Source of the DNA: Agapetus fuscipes
Lineage: Eukaryota > Arthropoda > Insecta > Trichoptera > Glossosomatidae
NCBI GenBank assembly: GCA_951799405.1
Contig: OX637334.1
Coordinates: 3,968,001 to 4,032,000, forward strand
Direction: 5' to 3'
Length of the DNA: 64,000 nt
This document shows, one piece after another, positions 22,447-33,850 of this stretch. The position numbers were made by a program, and so were the translations under genes. The notes under the pieces are model-generated. The model ran no database searches. It had not been told where the DNA came from and worked only from the letters and a program-made list of their open reading frames with translations. Within the stretch, counting starts at the first letter, position 1. Each line of letters begins with the position of its first letter.

Positions 22447-23121
22447 ACTCTTTGTGGTTTAAGAAAAACTCTCTGAATAAACGAAAAAGAATGAAACTTA
22501 AGTTACGCATCTGATAAGAATAAGTAAGCTTTCCGAGTTGCATCTCCCCCACGCGTTGCCAAATGCAAGACTTTCCTTTGAGAAAAATCCTTTCTGCTAT
22601 TTCCCCGTATTGGCTGATTTATGGACCCTAAGCACCATTTCCATCTGAAATTATCCCACCATTAGATTCACACTTTATGGCAACGCTGCACAAATATAAT
22701 TTATTCACAAAATGTGCGAATTTTTCAAATTCCATCCGACCGGGCGCTAGTCAACGGTTTTAAATCGTATCTATTACAATTACCGATAAAAATTTGCAGA
22801 TTTTGTGAAAACTTTTTGAATGAAATTTACTTTCAATACTATCTGTTTCTTCTTCTTTTTTGTGTGCTCTGTTGGGTCCCCCCCAACATTGACGATCACC
22901 TCGGTTAACATTTCCCTGTTCTGCGTCGTCCGGAACAGCTCCTCCACACTTCAGACAACTGTTCACTTATTTATACTTCCCAGCCTCTTACAGATCTATT
23001 TTACAGATTTATCTGTCTCGTACAGAGACCTCGTCTTCAATATATTTTCTCCATCAATATTAGTTAAAGAAGTTGGTATTTTTCCCCAAACAGTATATTA
23101 TGCCCCAGATATTTTTTAATT
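22447..23121. other. Intronic, nothing recognised
   Basis: T-rich; frames of up to 99 codons here lack motifs. Confidence 0.35.
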
Positions 23122-23335
23122 AAATTTGTGAAGAGGAATGCAATTCACCAACCTATTTTGCCTGGCCAGTTGTCTTCGTGCAAAAGCAGAAGCTTGTGTG
23201 CATGCAACGACATCTGAACCAGGGTCAATGGTATGGTCAAAAGGGCCAGCCGTGTCTCGAACCAACGTTATCTGAACCAAACACGATAGCGGAACAAGCG
23301 TCTTGACCGACGTGGCCATAGCACCGACATTGATC
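23122..23335 (-). repeat. SINE-D copy
   Basis: gaagaggaatgcaattcacc, cctggccagttgtcttcg, ctgaaccagggtc and a head with tctcgaaccaacg (B box reverse) and gtggccatagcaccgac. Best-preserved member with 39166-39368. Confidence 0.75.
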
Positions 23336-24654
23336 TACAATATTCGACAACAGCTCCCTGTCAACTCCAGCTCGCTTCAGGACCTCTATTTTGGTTACCA
23401 TGTCTGTCCAGTTTCGTCAGAGTTTGGAGTATTCGGTGATAGAGCCACATTTCAAATGTTTCCAGTCTGTACTTACTTTACGTGTCCAGAACCAGCTATG
23501 CTCAGTATCTCTAGTGACTAGCGGCAGCCACTGCATTGTCGTTTCCTTGAAGCAGGTGTGCATTTTTCACCAATTAAGGGGCACACTGACACATGTGCCG
23601 AGTCCTGGATATCCCTGCAGTCACACAGGGTGTCTTGTCCAAGTAGGCCCCATCTTTAAACGTTTGTCTGGCACCTTGTACCCCCAGTCCTGAGTCTGTT
23701 GAGGGCTCTTCAGGTATTCCAGTCTGTTGTCCTCTACGATTCAAGTCTCACATTCTTGTAATAAAACAAACCACACAAAGTATATGATCATTCAGACCTA
23801 TTGATGGTTCAGACCTCACATCATAAATTACAAATCTGTTGCGTTAACCACTAGGCGACAGACCCGTCTATGTAAATAAAGTAAAGTTTTAAAAATTGAA
23901 AAACACTATTACGATTCCTGTTTCCATTGAAGTGTCTCTAAAAGGAGTAAAATTGGAAACAAAAAATCGTCAGCTATTTACGGCAATAAATTACTGAAAG
24001 AAGCAGTTTCTTGAAACGTATAAACATTTGAATTCAAAGTAGGAGGTCTTCCACTTTTCTCCATACATTTAAGGGGAAACGTCGCAAGCAAAATAAATAT
24101 ATGGAGATTTCATACAACCCTCGACAAATTGCCCTCTTTGCGAATCAAATAAAGTGTTTTTGCCTCTATTTGTTCGTCTGCATGAAGTTAGTAAGCCAGT
24201 TGTGATAGAAGATAGAAGTGAGCAGTTGCATAAAGGTATAGGTGGAACAATCTTGTTTTTTCTAGCCATCGCATCAGTCGATAGCAAGCAAAAGCCGTGG
24301 CCTCGCGTGGATATCTAACACGACAGTCAAATTTTCTTAACTGCAGATTAAGAAGTACCAACTTCTTTGATGATCGTATCAATAAATAGCAAGATATGCA
24401 AACGCTTAAGACATAATTTTTATAAATAACATTTGACTGGTTGATCAGCTGTTCCCAAGCAGCCATGTTTTATCGCTTGCTATCAACCGATAATATCAAT
24501 CTTTTGCATTGAACATTGTTGTTAAAAACATTACTTTTATTCAATTTAAATGAATACTTAACAATTATAATAATGCATGATTTTTAAAATATCCTTTTGT
24601 GAGTTGAACAACTACAAATAAGCTTTGTAAGAGTATAAAAAAGTGGAGTCCTTT
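23336..24654. other. Intronic, unclassified
   Basis: 23340-23700 may be an old repeat. 24440-24500 (gatcagctgttcccaagcag) resembles 2740-2756 of the TIR element. No gene supported. Confidence 0.3.
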
Positions 24655-24795
24655 TTCGAAGAGTACCTCAATCTGCAGCTCCCTGAAGGTCACAGGCAGC
24701 AAATTCTTGGCCATCGGAACAGCAACGTAAAAAGCTCGATCCCCAAACACCTGCATAGTTGCAGTGCGTGACAGAATATTATTGGCATCTCTCAA
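24655..24795 (-). mobile_element. L2/CR1-like LINE fragment
   Basis: Reverse-strand frame contains QVFGDRAFYVAVPMAKNLL, like the VFGDRAF...LWNSLP end of L2/CR1 elements. Short relic. Confidence 0.6.
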
Positions 24796-25529
24796 TCTGA
24801 CCGTCTCTCTAACCTACTATCTACATAACTACTTTCCTACCCACTTGCTCCGTGCGAACCATCAAACCCTTTTGAGCAATGTCTAGGCGTGAGTAGGAAC
24901 GCCTTGTGTAAGTACTCACACAAGCACGACCGAAACACTGTATCAAGTAAACAGTAAACAGTGCCCCAAGTATAAAACCTTACGTGAAAACTCAAACGTA
25001 GCGTTTACCGAAATTCGTAAAGTGAACCTAAATTGTATATAAACTTAACAGCGCTGTTTTAGTTTCAATATATATTTTTGGTAAACGCTATATTTGAGTT
25101 CAATTGTGATGCTATATACTTAGGTTACAACTGTAAACAACAAAAGGACCTGTTGAATGGCGTAGACGCTACGACTTCTTGGTGAAGCGTAGAGATATCG
25201 TAGAGGTTTCGTAGCACGTAGCATTTAGATTGGTAAATGCAATGTGATTGTTTAATAGAATTACACACGATTTGTCAACCGAATTTCAAGTTTTTAATTG
25301 TTTGTTATGTGTTGAATAAATTATTTAAGTGAATAGGTCGCTATTTATAGCTACGACCATACTTGCAGGGGACTCTTAAGACGTGATGCGCACAAAAACA
25401 TTGCTAACAAATTCATACTGGTCTATTCAAAACCAATACCAATTGCCAATTTTTTTTAAGTGTTTCAAAGCAAAGACAAGGCAACACACAATACAACACA
25501 ACGCAGCTTACATTGAAATTTGCCTACAA
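24796..25529. other. Intronic, nothing recognised
   Basis: No supported feature. Confidence 0.35.
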
Positions 25530-25612
25530 ACGATCTGGACATCAACCGCCATCTCACAACACACCTCTGCGACACTCCAATAAGTGTCATAGATCTCCAG
25601 ATTTAAAAAAAC
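25530..25612 (+). mobile_element. LINE family F 3' tail fragment
   Basis: acatcaaccgccatctcac, then acacctctgcgacactccaa and taagtgtcatagatctccag, then an A-run: the end of LINE-F, truncated. Confidence 0.6.
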
Positions 25613-25732
25613 ATTTTGAGTATCCCGCAAATTAGGATTCACTAAAAAGGCGAAAATATAAAAAAAAAAATAGATTCTAAACTTATCGTAAATCTTTTTG
25701 TTTCATAATGTCATTTCAATCGCTTGTTTGTT

Positions 25733-25955
25733 CCTTGACAAATAGGTTGGTGTGAAGATGAACTCTCATACTTTAAAAACTTGGTTCACTTTTGCTGATG
25801 CCACCCCGGTATCAGCAAAAGGCGGCAGGATTTGTAAAGTTTATGTTCACGTGAGGTTTGGTTTATTTTGTATGCGCGAACTGACACGTCCCTGATGGAG
25901 GTCATGCATTTAATATGTGCCTCAAATTTCAATAAATCTTTTCAACTTAGATTAT
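25733..25955 (+). repeat. Family C copy, diverged
   Basis: ttccttgacaaataggttgg to tcttttcaacttagattata; belongs to the ccccggt-type subfamily; the frame is broken. Confidence 0.75.
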
Positions 25956-26411
25956 AAATTTTTTTTTCAACACCACGTTTCTATCGACTTGTTTTTCATG
26001 CTAAACTTAAGTGATACATTTCAGGGCTTAGTGTTGGATTATGCGTCCACTTTTCTTATTTGCAAACGCCCAAGTCTCCGTACAGTACATTAAGCCCGGC
26101 TTAGGCGAAACAAGCTGAGCTTTCAAAGGCTCTAGACCTCCTATCCCTTTGTAAGGCGAAAACTTTTAATGGAAAAATTGTCCCGATTTTTTGTCCCCCG
26201 TGTCCTTTTGTTGTCCGTATTAGATCATATCGATTCCCCGTCTTACATTTCAATTATGTAGGATATTGTCCAGTTTTTTTTTAAAACAAAATAAATATCT
26301 TTTTAAAAGTTCAACCTAGTTTGTTAATACCGTTTTTATTCCTATACAAATCCGCCTGAAAATAATAACAACCTTCCTTAATTCCACATCAATTAATTAA
26401 TTATTTTATTT

Positions 26412-26470
26412 TATCAATATACACGGCACTGGGTGCCTTTTACATATTTAGATACATTTTCTATAAGTAA
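26412..26470 (-). mobile_element. LINE-H 3' terminus
   Basis: Reverse complement ends aaaggcacccagtgccgtg followed by TAAAATAAA-type tail, as at 10350-10418. Confidence 0.6.
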
Positions 26471-26726
26471 AACATACAAGTAAAGAAGAAAAAAATAAAA
26501 GTGTAGAAAAAATTATTGGTTGTTTGGAAGAAATTGCCATTAGGCAGTCTTTCATCCGTGATTTCTTCATTTTATTTTCAAATATGCTGATTAAAGAAGA
26601 AAAACGTTTGAGATACAAATATCTTAATTAAAATGTATACATCAGCTACTTAAGCATTTCAGCCCGAGACTTCTACAGCTTCCATAACTCCCATTTGTTG
26701 ACCATAAAAATTCCGTTATATATATT

Positions 26727-26795
26727 AGGATGATTTATTTTGTACATGACGAAAGCGCACCGTTTTTATGTGTGTCACACCTCAAGGACCCTCCC
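26727..26795 (-). repeat. SINE-B 3' fragment
   Basis: attaggatgatttattttgt and gtgtgtcacacctcaaggac; terminal fragment only. Confidence 0.65.
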
Positions 26796-27086
26796 AACCA
26801 TGAATGAGATATTTTATAAAGGTGTCGTTTCAGTGCTCCTTTAAAATGCCAACAGATTCCGAAACCCTCACTCCGGGTGGCAGTCTGTTCCACTCCATCA
26901 GTCTCGCAAACCGTAATTCCGTTCCTACTGGTCTCAATTATACCTCTTAACTTGAAAGATCAAGTCCCTGTACTGTCTCTAGTCCGACCAAGTGACATTA
27001 CATTTCTCCTCATTTCAAATGCAAGCCTATTATACAACCAAAGCAAAATTTATTCTAAACATATCAATGTTTCGTTTTGTTTGCAG

Positions 27087-27248
27087 ATGGTCAGATTCTC
27101 CCCGTGACAAGACGCCAGAGAGTCTACGGGAACGGGACGTTGGTGATAGAGCAAACCCAGAGGACAGAGGACGCTGGCACCTACACCTGCCAGGCCACCA
27201 ACAGGCAGAAGAACTCGGCTCGCAGAGATCTGGAGGTGCAAGTCATGA
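27087..27248 (+). CDS. Dscam: Dscam-like exon: Ig6, C-terminal half
   Basis: Acceptor tttgcag ends at 27086, donor gtgagt at 27249; 162 bases, phase 1 to 1. Encodes DGQILPVTRRQRV, then NGTLVIEQTQRTEDAGTYTC with the F-strand cysteine, ending in LEVQVM, the usual Dscam lead-in to Ig7. The exon lies 22.4 kb from its partner half-domain exon, across the largest intron of the window. Confidence 0.95.
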
Positions 27249-27964
27249 GTGAGTCAGAACAGTGCAATGCTATGGAACTTTCAACAATTATCAGCACAAA
27301 TTCATTTTTGATGAACTTAACAATGTTCTTATGGTGTCATAACCAAAATCTTCAAGAGACACACTTGTTGTTTAGTAATCCAGGATGAAGTTTCCCCTCA
27401 TAGTCCAAGAGCCCACGTATGAAAGCTTACTTCATCCACTACCAGGCAGAGGCATGTTTAAGCAGGTAGTCTGCATCAAGTACATGATTTTTCACAAGTC
27501 TGCCCTTTTCCTATCCTGGAGCGTTTTGGATGTGGCATCTTCAAAGAGGCCCAAAATTTCAAAAAATAATGTCATCCACTTCCATGCAGACTAGTAAGAG
27601 GTGGTGCTTTATATTATTTACCTGATTTTTGCATAAAGTTATTCCAAACCTGGAACATTTTTAATGCGCTTTTGTTTTTCAAATAATATAAAACAAACGG
27701 TCTTTTGAAGTACGTTGTATGAGTCATGGGAACACAGAAAAAAAACATTATAGGCCATTTATTACTAGTGATAAGAAGATTAACATACTACAAATTTGTA
27801 TTTCCAACTCTTCTTCTTCAGGAGTAGAGCATAATGCATCACCTCTTACTATGTAGTATCGGACTGGTAGTGGATGAGGTACGGTGGTCTCTTGGACTAC
27901 TTGGACTTGACTACCCAAACAATGCGGTCAATAATTTAATCAACGTTCGTTTATTTTCATTCAG

Positions 27965-28285
27965 TTCCACCCAAGATCATGCCCATACCCCCAATGACCA
28001 ACTTGCTCCGTGAGGGAATGCGCGCCGCCATATCCTGCCAGGTCCTCGAGGGCGACCTTCCCCTAGGTCTCCGCTGGGAGAGAGACGGAGTTCCCTTACC
28101 AGCGCCAGTCCAGAGAGGATCCTCAGCAGCGGGAAGCGTCCCGGCAGCCACCGTCACCCAGCTGGATGAGTACTCCACCAGGCTGGTGATAGACCACATC
28201 ACATCTGCTCACAGCGGCAACTACACGTGCGTTGCGAGCAATGTCGCTGGAATTGAGAGATTCACGGTGCCTCTTACTGTCAACG
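27965..28285 (+). CDS. Dscam: Dscam-like exon: complete Ig7 domain
   Basis: Acceptor cattcag ends at 27964, donor gtaaga at 28286; 321 bases, phase 1 to 1. One exon holds the whole domain: PPKIMP start, cysteine in AAISCQV, core tryptophan GLRWERDG, and HSGNYTCVASN. This is the position of the hypervariable exon 9 array of Dscam1, but no second copy is visible in the 716 bases before it or the 833 bases after it. A Ser/Ala/Gly-rich loop (QRGSSAAGSVPAA) sits between the C' and D strands. Confidence 0.95.
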
Positions 28286-28413
28286 GTAAGAAAGTATTTT
28301 GTATTTGTTATTTTTTCAAGCCGAGATATGATGTTCTTTATTCAAAGACATGATGGTTTTTCAATCAAAGCCATACTTTTTGGAGACAAAACCTTTAACC
28401 CTAAGACAAACCC

Positions 28414-28593
28414 TTAGAGCGCGTTCCCACTTGTCGGGTGTTGGATCCGTATATTAATCGGAGGTTCCAGTGGCAGAACATTTCAGACAAAATCGGTTTC
28501 CGACAAGTGTGAATAGCTCCATACATAATGTTCTGCCACTGGAACCTCCAATTAATATACGCATCCGACACTCGACAAGGGAACGGGCTCTAA
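28414..28593. mobile_element. Foldback MITE, 180 bp, in the Ig7-Ig8 intron
   Basis: Ends TTAGAGC / GCTCTAA; arms of about 67 bp are inverted with few mismatches (shared aggttccagtggcagaaca). It starts 129 bases after the Ig7 exon donor. Confidence 0.85.
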
Positions 28594-28769
28594 CATGACA
28601 ACGAACACAATTTTAAAGATGTAGCATCTCACTGATCGCCTCTCACAGTCTCATACTCACAATATCCGATACAAAATTGCTATTTTTGTAGTATGTGTAT
28701 ACCACCACCATGGATTGAGTCACAAATGCCAAGTTTATATCGCTATATTGGTATAAAAACCAGAGTCAA

Positions 28770-28885
28770 AATTCTTGTGTCCATGAAAATGAAAAAAATG
28801 GTTGATTTCGACCACATTATGAGAAATGAGAAATCTTGGCTCCTACATCAAATCATAGACGGACGACGGGATCCAAGTTGAAGGA
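28770..28885 (+). mobile_element. LINE family I (RTE-like) fragment
   Basis: Encodes DHIMRNEKSWLLHQIIDGR, the H-I-M-R-N-E-K...L-L-Q-I-I pattern near the C-terminus of RTE-type reverse transcriptases. Confidence 0.55.
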
Positions 28886-29118
28886 TAAAATTTTGTATTA
28901 TAAATATTTAATAATAGAAATGGTAAAACATGGTTGTAATTCACTTTATTATTTTTGTTTTTGCTCGAACATTTTCGCCTAATGAGGCATCTTCAGGAGC
29001 AGAATGGTTACAAATATATTTTTAACATTTTGATTTCAAACCCTGAGACTGTAGTTTAGCAGACTTGTAAACCAGGCAAAACTTGTTTTAGTACAATCCA
29101 ATTGATCCCATTTTCTAG

Positions 29119-29238
29119 TGGCACCTAAATGGACAGTGGAACCCACAGACTCCAGCGCTGCAGCCGGTCAAGATGTGGCTCTGCACTGCGGGGCTTCAGG
29201 TCATCCTGAACCTAACATCACATGGAGGAAAGCAGTCG
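29119..29238 (+). CDS. Dscam: Dscam-like exon: Ig8, N-terminal half
   Basis: Acceptor ttttctag ends at 29118, donor gtgagc at 29239; 120 bases, phase 1 to 1. Encodes APKWTVEPTDSSAAAG, the cysteine in ALHCGASGHP and the core tryptophan NITWRKAVG. It closely follows the Dscam1 Ig8 start (RWILEPTDKAFAQG). Contains one NIT sequon. Confidence 0.93.
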
Positions 29239-29551
29239 GTGAGCAAAACTTCCGTAATGTGTCTATCTTAAAGCTGCTGAGTCGGAAAATTGAATTTGGA
29301 TCGGAGGATTCGCAGATACGGGCTATTAGCAAGTAGATGGGTCACACAAACTAACTTAACCTTTTAGCTTCGGGTTTCAACTTTTGTGTAGGATTACAAT
29401 TGTTTATATTTGTTGGAACCAATGGAAGTTCATATGCTTTTACTAAAAACCGGTCACCAAAGATACATCTAATCTAACGCTAACTGGGTGTTTTTGCTGA
29501 TGACAATTTCTATATTGGCGACTATGCATTTTTTTCTTTTCTTTTTTAAGA

Positions 29552-29813
29552 AAGCCTATGCGAGAGACTCCCTAGATTCGAGAGACTCTAAGGATTTATG
29601 ACACTTGTTAAAGTGCCGCAGAGGTGTTGGTGATGTGGCAGTTGTCCATGTCCGGTTGCACGGTCGTTAGCTACGCAGTGCTGTGGTGTGTGTGGCATTG
29701 CTTTGTTTTGAGACACTGAGAGGATATGGCGATTGATATTGGATTTGAAAAGGCCAAGGTTAAATTGGAATGGAAACACAGATACCGGTAACTCATTCCA
29801 TCTTGCAGAGAGC
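29552..29813 (-). mobile_element. LINE family F 3' end with intact tail
   Basis: Reverse complement: ggaatgagttaccggtatct, aatatcaatcgccatatcct, a 3'UTR, then acctctgcggcactttaaca, agtgtcataaatccttagag, agggagtctctcgcatagg and an A-run. It gives the LINE tail that SINE-B copies carry. Confidence 0.8.
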
Positions 29814-29814
29814 T

Positions 29815-29870
29815 TTCAATGTGTGCTTTACACAAAAAGAGCGCTCACCAAATAAATCGTCCTTTTATTT
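29815..29870 (+). repeat. SINE-B 3' fragment
   Basis: acacaaaaagagcgctcacc, aaataaatcgtcc, then T/A-rich tail; abuts the LINE-F relic. Confidence 0.6.
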
Positions 29871-30066
29871 ATTTATATTTATCAATTCTCACTTCCAAAA
29901 CATGAATGAAGATTCACTTAAAATCAGTAGGTAACCTGTATTTTCGCTGCAGGAAAAAACAAATCAATGTGTTGTTTGCTTCTTTAATATTAAACTACAG
30001 TGGTCTCAAGTAGGTGCCCTGTATCACACCACACCAGGCTTCACAATGCTTCTTCTTTGTTGGCAG

Positions 30067-30240
30067 GTGAGACCCCTGGAGAGTACAAGGAATTCCTGTT
30101 CGAGCCCAACGTGTCCCTGTTCCCCAACGGCTCTCTGATGTTCACGAGGATTAACAAGGAGAGCGAGAGCTTCTATCTGTGCGAGGCCAAGAACAACATC
30201 GGCAGCGGGGTCAGCAAGCTCATCTTCCTCAAGGTCAACG
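30067..30240 (+). CDS. Dscam: Dscam-like exon: Ig8, C-terminal half
   Basis: Acceptor gttggcag ends at 30066, donor gtgagt at 30241; 174 bases, phase 1 to 1. Begins GETPGEYKEF, equivalent to Dscam1 GDTPGEYKDL, and carries NGSLMF and FYLCEAKNNIGSGVSK with the F-strand cysteine. It precedes the second very large intron (16.7 kb). Confidence 0.95.
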
Positions 30241-30394
30241 GTGAGTCAAACAACCATTGTTCTTAACGTCTATGTTTAATCATACACACACTTTTGCTAT
30301 AGGGCAACGATAGTCAGACAACCATTGTTTTCAAGGCAAAAGTAAGGTAATCCAACCATCCTTCTTTAAGTCAATGGCAAGTTTGACAACCTTA

Positions 30395-30745
30395 GTCTTT
30401 GTTTGTCTTATCTCAATCAGAGGTAATTTCACATGAGCATTGTTTGCATATGTACTGGACCAATGTGTCTTATGAATACTAGAAATTAATTTCGTAAATA
30501 CCAAAAACAGCTCTCACATGATCATGTTACGTTATTTTCTTAGCTCAGATTGTGTAGAATGTGTTTTAAGTCAATTTGCCTTCAAGGTCATCTTTGAATA
30601 AAATAGTAGATAAAAGATTTTAAATTATGATTACGGTCGTTAGACATTTTATAGAATGAAAAAAACGGATTTTACTGACCGTGCAAACGTAGAGAAAATA
30701 GTAGATAAGCCATAATAATAAGCACTGGGGGAACGAACCATCATA
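30395..30745. mobile_element. MITE-E copy with internal insertion
   Basis: gtctttgtttgtcttatctc to cattttgaccttgaagg-type interior. A foldback fragment (30625-30690, attacggtcgttagaca) interrupts it before the right end agtagataagccataataat and gcactgggggaacg. Confidence 0.6.
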
Positions 30746-31554
30746 CCCAAGGTCAAATGTAGGCCTGAAAATTAGTTGTTTAAGTGGGTAAGAAAATACT
30801 TTTCAATACCTTAATATTCAGAGTAACTTCTACTTAATGAATTAATCTGCAACATTGTTATACATTTACAACCCTTAGGTACGTAGCGTGGCTTGATATT
30901 CCGCGGCCAATACTCGGAAAAGTTATTTTGTGCAAAAGATTTTGGTATAATTCAACACAATATCTTAAACAAAGTGTACGGGGGTAATATGAACAAATGA
31001 AACACTTGAGAGCACTTGGTGAATGGGATCAAATAACCAATTTCCCTGTAGGCAGACATCGATACTCGGAATCCCTTGAATAAAACACAATTGATGGATT
31101 TGATTCCGGCGTGGGGCGGACCTCCCCTAAGGTATTTTAGTAAGAAAGTGTTAATTGATCGATGATTTAGACTCACAGAAAATGTTCACAAGAAGAAAAC
31201 ATTGTTGGGATGGAGTTATCAGTTAAACTTTTGAGAGTGCCGTTAATCAGACGCGTGCGTAGGGTATAGGCAAATACATTTGAGAACTAATATTTTCTCC
31301 CATTCAATTAAAATAACTCATTTGAAATTGAGTGAAGTGCTAACGATGGCTCCAATCGAACTTCAACTTTGAAATTTAAATCCGAATATAAAGCTTTAAT
31401 ATATTTTTTACCATATATTGCCTACCTATTAGACGCATGTGCCTGTATGGGATGCAAGCCCCTGCCGTTAATGTTTTTTTTTCACGTTTTAAAATGAGAT
31501 TGAAAGTAAAAAAGGGTAATGTGATGGTTCGGACATCTAGAAGGAATGGACGTT
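30746..31554. other. Intronic, nothing recognised
   Basis: A reverse-strand frame at 31376-31687 has no motif. No supported gene. Confidence 0.35.
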
Positions 31555-31690
31555 GAACGACTGTCAAGAAAAGTGTACAAGGGAATATCAAAGGTAAGCG
31601 TAGAAGGGAAGAATTGCAAATGACTGGAATCTGTAGAGTTAAAAAAGGAAAAGTACAGGCATGAAGAGAGTGAAGCATTTCAAACAATTA
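31555..31690 (+). mobile_element. LINE family J fragment
   Basis: ttgcaaatgactggaatctg and ggcatgaagagagtgaagca parallel the 50040-50100 region (gcgaatgaatggaatctac, catgcatgaaaagagtgatg). Confidence 0.5.
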
Positions 31691-31695
31691 AAAAA

Positions 31696-32077
31696 ATTGA
31701 TGATTTATTTGGTGAGCGCTGTTTTGTGTGAATCACACCTCTTTGAGCTCGGTCGTCGCTATAGAAAGCTAGACCTAAACGCTATTCTGCTATATTCCTT
31801 ACGACGTTAAGGCGACGAGCTAGCGATTCGTGTCCAAAAATAAGGTGTACTGTGATTTTTTATTTATGGAACTACTTAACTACTAGCAATCTCCGAATTG
31901 TATGGATATCCAAAGTGTAAGTAATTAAGCAGAATAGCGCTTCTAGTTGCTGTAAGGTTACATGAACCGTTTATGAAATTTTCAATCCAGCGAAGAGCAT
32001 ATTTGAAAATATAAATGGCATTTTTTTTGTGCTCCACCGAGAGTCGAACCCACGACCTTTCATTTACAAGTCCAAAC
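31696..32077 (-). repeat. SINE-B copy carrying a short palindromic insertion
   Basis: Reverse strand tgatgatttatttggtgagc to gtgctccaccgagagtcgaa. A 160-bp segment (31780-31939) with inverted ends CGCTATTCTGCT / AGCAGAATAGCG interrupts the body. Confidence 0.75.
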
Positions 32078-32534
32078 ATATCGAAAGCGCTCGAGGAAAT
32101 AACTCAACTCGTGAAGAAAAACTTTGTGTTTTATTTTTACATTGTTAATTTAAAATTAATCCTCACAATGAATTAAATAATTAAAATTAAATAGCTAGCC
32201 TCTTGGTATAAGTTCGATGTCCAGACATTTTAATACTTATTTTCCCGTTAATCATGAATATTAATTAACGTCACAATTGTCCGTTAATTCCTGCCTCTCC
32301 CCTCATCTTCGTTAGCGTTAATCATTTGCCAGAGGAAATAAGAAGAATAAGGCAGGTAAAATTGTAATTAAATTTCCTTCCAATTAAACGCCATTTTGAT
32401 TTTAATAATTATAAATTTTAAGAAATCGGGAAAATGTGTTGTCTAAACATTTTAGACGGATATTGGTCTACTGGTTACAACAAAAATTAACTTTATAATT
32501 AATTAGACTTTTCGGTTATTTTCGACGCTGTACG

Positions 32535-32796
32535 TCCCCTTAGTGCTTGTTTGTCTTATGTATATATAGATAATTTCACATGAGCAATGTTTGTATGTGT
32601 ACTGAGTAAATGTGCCTAATGAAAACTGGAAATTCATTTTTAAAATACATAAAACCACTCTCAAATTATCGTGTTTTACGTTTATTTCTTAGGTCAGATT
32701 GTGTAGAATGTGATACTCAAGACAATTTCATTGAATCAAATGGTAGATAAACTAAACAAGCACTGGAGAGACGTGTAGTTAAGGGGGTAAAGTGTA
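32535..32796. mobile_element. MITE-E copy
   Basis: TIRs cgtccccttagtgcttg and caagcactggagagacg bound 262 bp. The internal sequence is the reverse orientation relative to 16931-17193. Confidence 0.78.
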
Positions 32797-32949
32797 GGCA
32801 CTTGAATTAGCATTTTTGAAACTAGCGCAAGTTCGATTCCCATCGTGTCCTATTGACGATAACTTTGACCCGGATTCAACAGATGACATTGGGTAATTTT
32901 AAATAAATGAGTCATTAAAGATAACAATTCATGGATTATTCAATGATGT

Positions 32950-33290
32950 ATCCTCCACACTGTAAAAAATGGTTCACTTTGCCAATGTCACCCCTGTTTG
33001 TCAGGGAAGGTATGCAAAAGTTGCAGTACTTACTGCTTATGTTCATTTTAAGTTTGAGTTTTAGTTTAATCTCAAGGCACACAAGCATTCGCTTTCGCCT
33101 GAGGGTTAGATTTTAATAACAATGTAAAAAAAAAAAAAAAAAAATTGTAAGTGCACATGCAGGTTTTGTAAGCGTGAACTTACACGTGTCGTTTGTGATG
33201 CAAGTTTGTGTGAAATTAATATGAAATTACAATGTTTATATATCTATGTAACTTAGGTAATGCATTATAGAGATTATAGCCGAATAATAA
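32950..33290 (+). repeat. Family C copy with A-run insertion
   Basis: aaatggttcactttgccaat start; frameshift at gtttgtcagg; an extra segment ending in an A-run at 33124-33143; then the 3' half to taacttaggtaatgc. Confidence 0.75.
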
Positions 33291-33299
33291 TACGCATTG

Positions 33300-33850
33300 T
33301 TGTAGGAGAACTTGAATTTTCCTCGACGGTTTTTGAAGCCAACGTCTTCAGGAGGTACCTACCCTAGTTTTGTAAGGCAAAAGGATGAACAGATTCTTAC
33401 ACACAAAATATGCGACATTCTTAAATTTTTCGACATTTTATCTCCTCGCATAATTCAATATTTTTCTTGAGCATGAATATTGTAATCCAGTTTTTTACGA
33501 CTTAACTTGACATCATCGGTTCGCCAAGTGTAAAACATAACGTCTATACTCCACCACAGCGTAAAGCAAACATTCTATAGAAAGTAAAATGTATCACTAA
33601 AGGCAGTGCTTTAGTTTCTGTACTTTTTTAAAGCTTTACACTTGAAGGAAAGGGTTTCCCTCTTCACACTCTGGAAAAATGTCTCTCTCCTCATCATATT
33701 CTTTCCACATGACTTCAGAATAATGTGCACACATTAAATAAATTGTTTTTTGTAGTAGTACATAAAACAATGCTTAAAAAATATTTTTTCAGTATTTTTG
33801 CCGTTTTTTCCTCATTGCTTCTTTCATATCGAGTGTTTTTTTTTTCAGGC
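33300..33850. other. Intronic; foldback arm at 33305-33365, rest unclassified
   Basis: 33305-33365 has ggagaacttgaattttcctc and gccaacgtcttcaggagg, an arm of the 12595 foldback family. Nothing else supported. Confidence 0.45.

Larger units (their letters stand above)
4730..27086 (+). other. 22.4-kb Dscam intron (Ig6 split)
   Basis: Bounded by donor gtcagt (4730) and acceptor ttgcag (27086). It contains no further Ig-like exon on either strand: I saw no D-x-G-x-Y-x-C pattern in an open frame with splice sites. It is filled mainly by SINE, family C, MITE and LINE relics listed separately. Confidence 0.8.
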
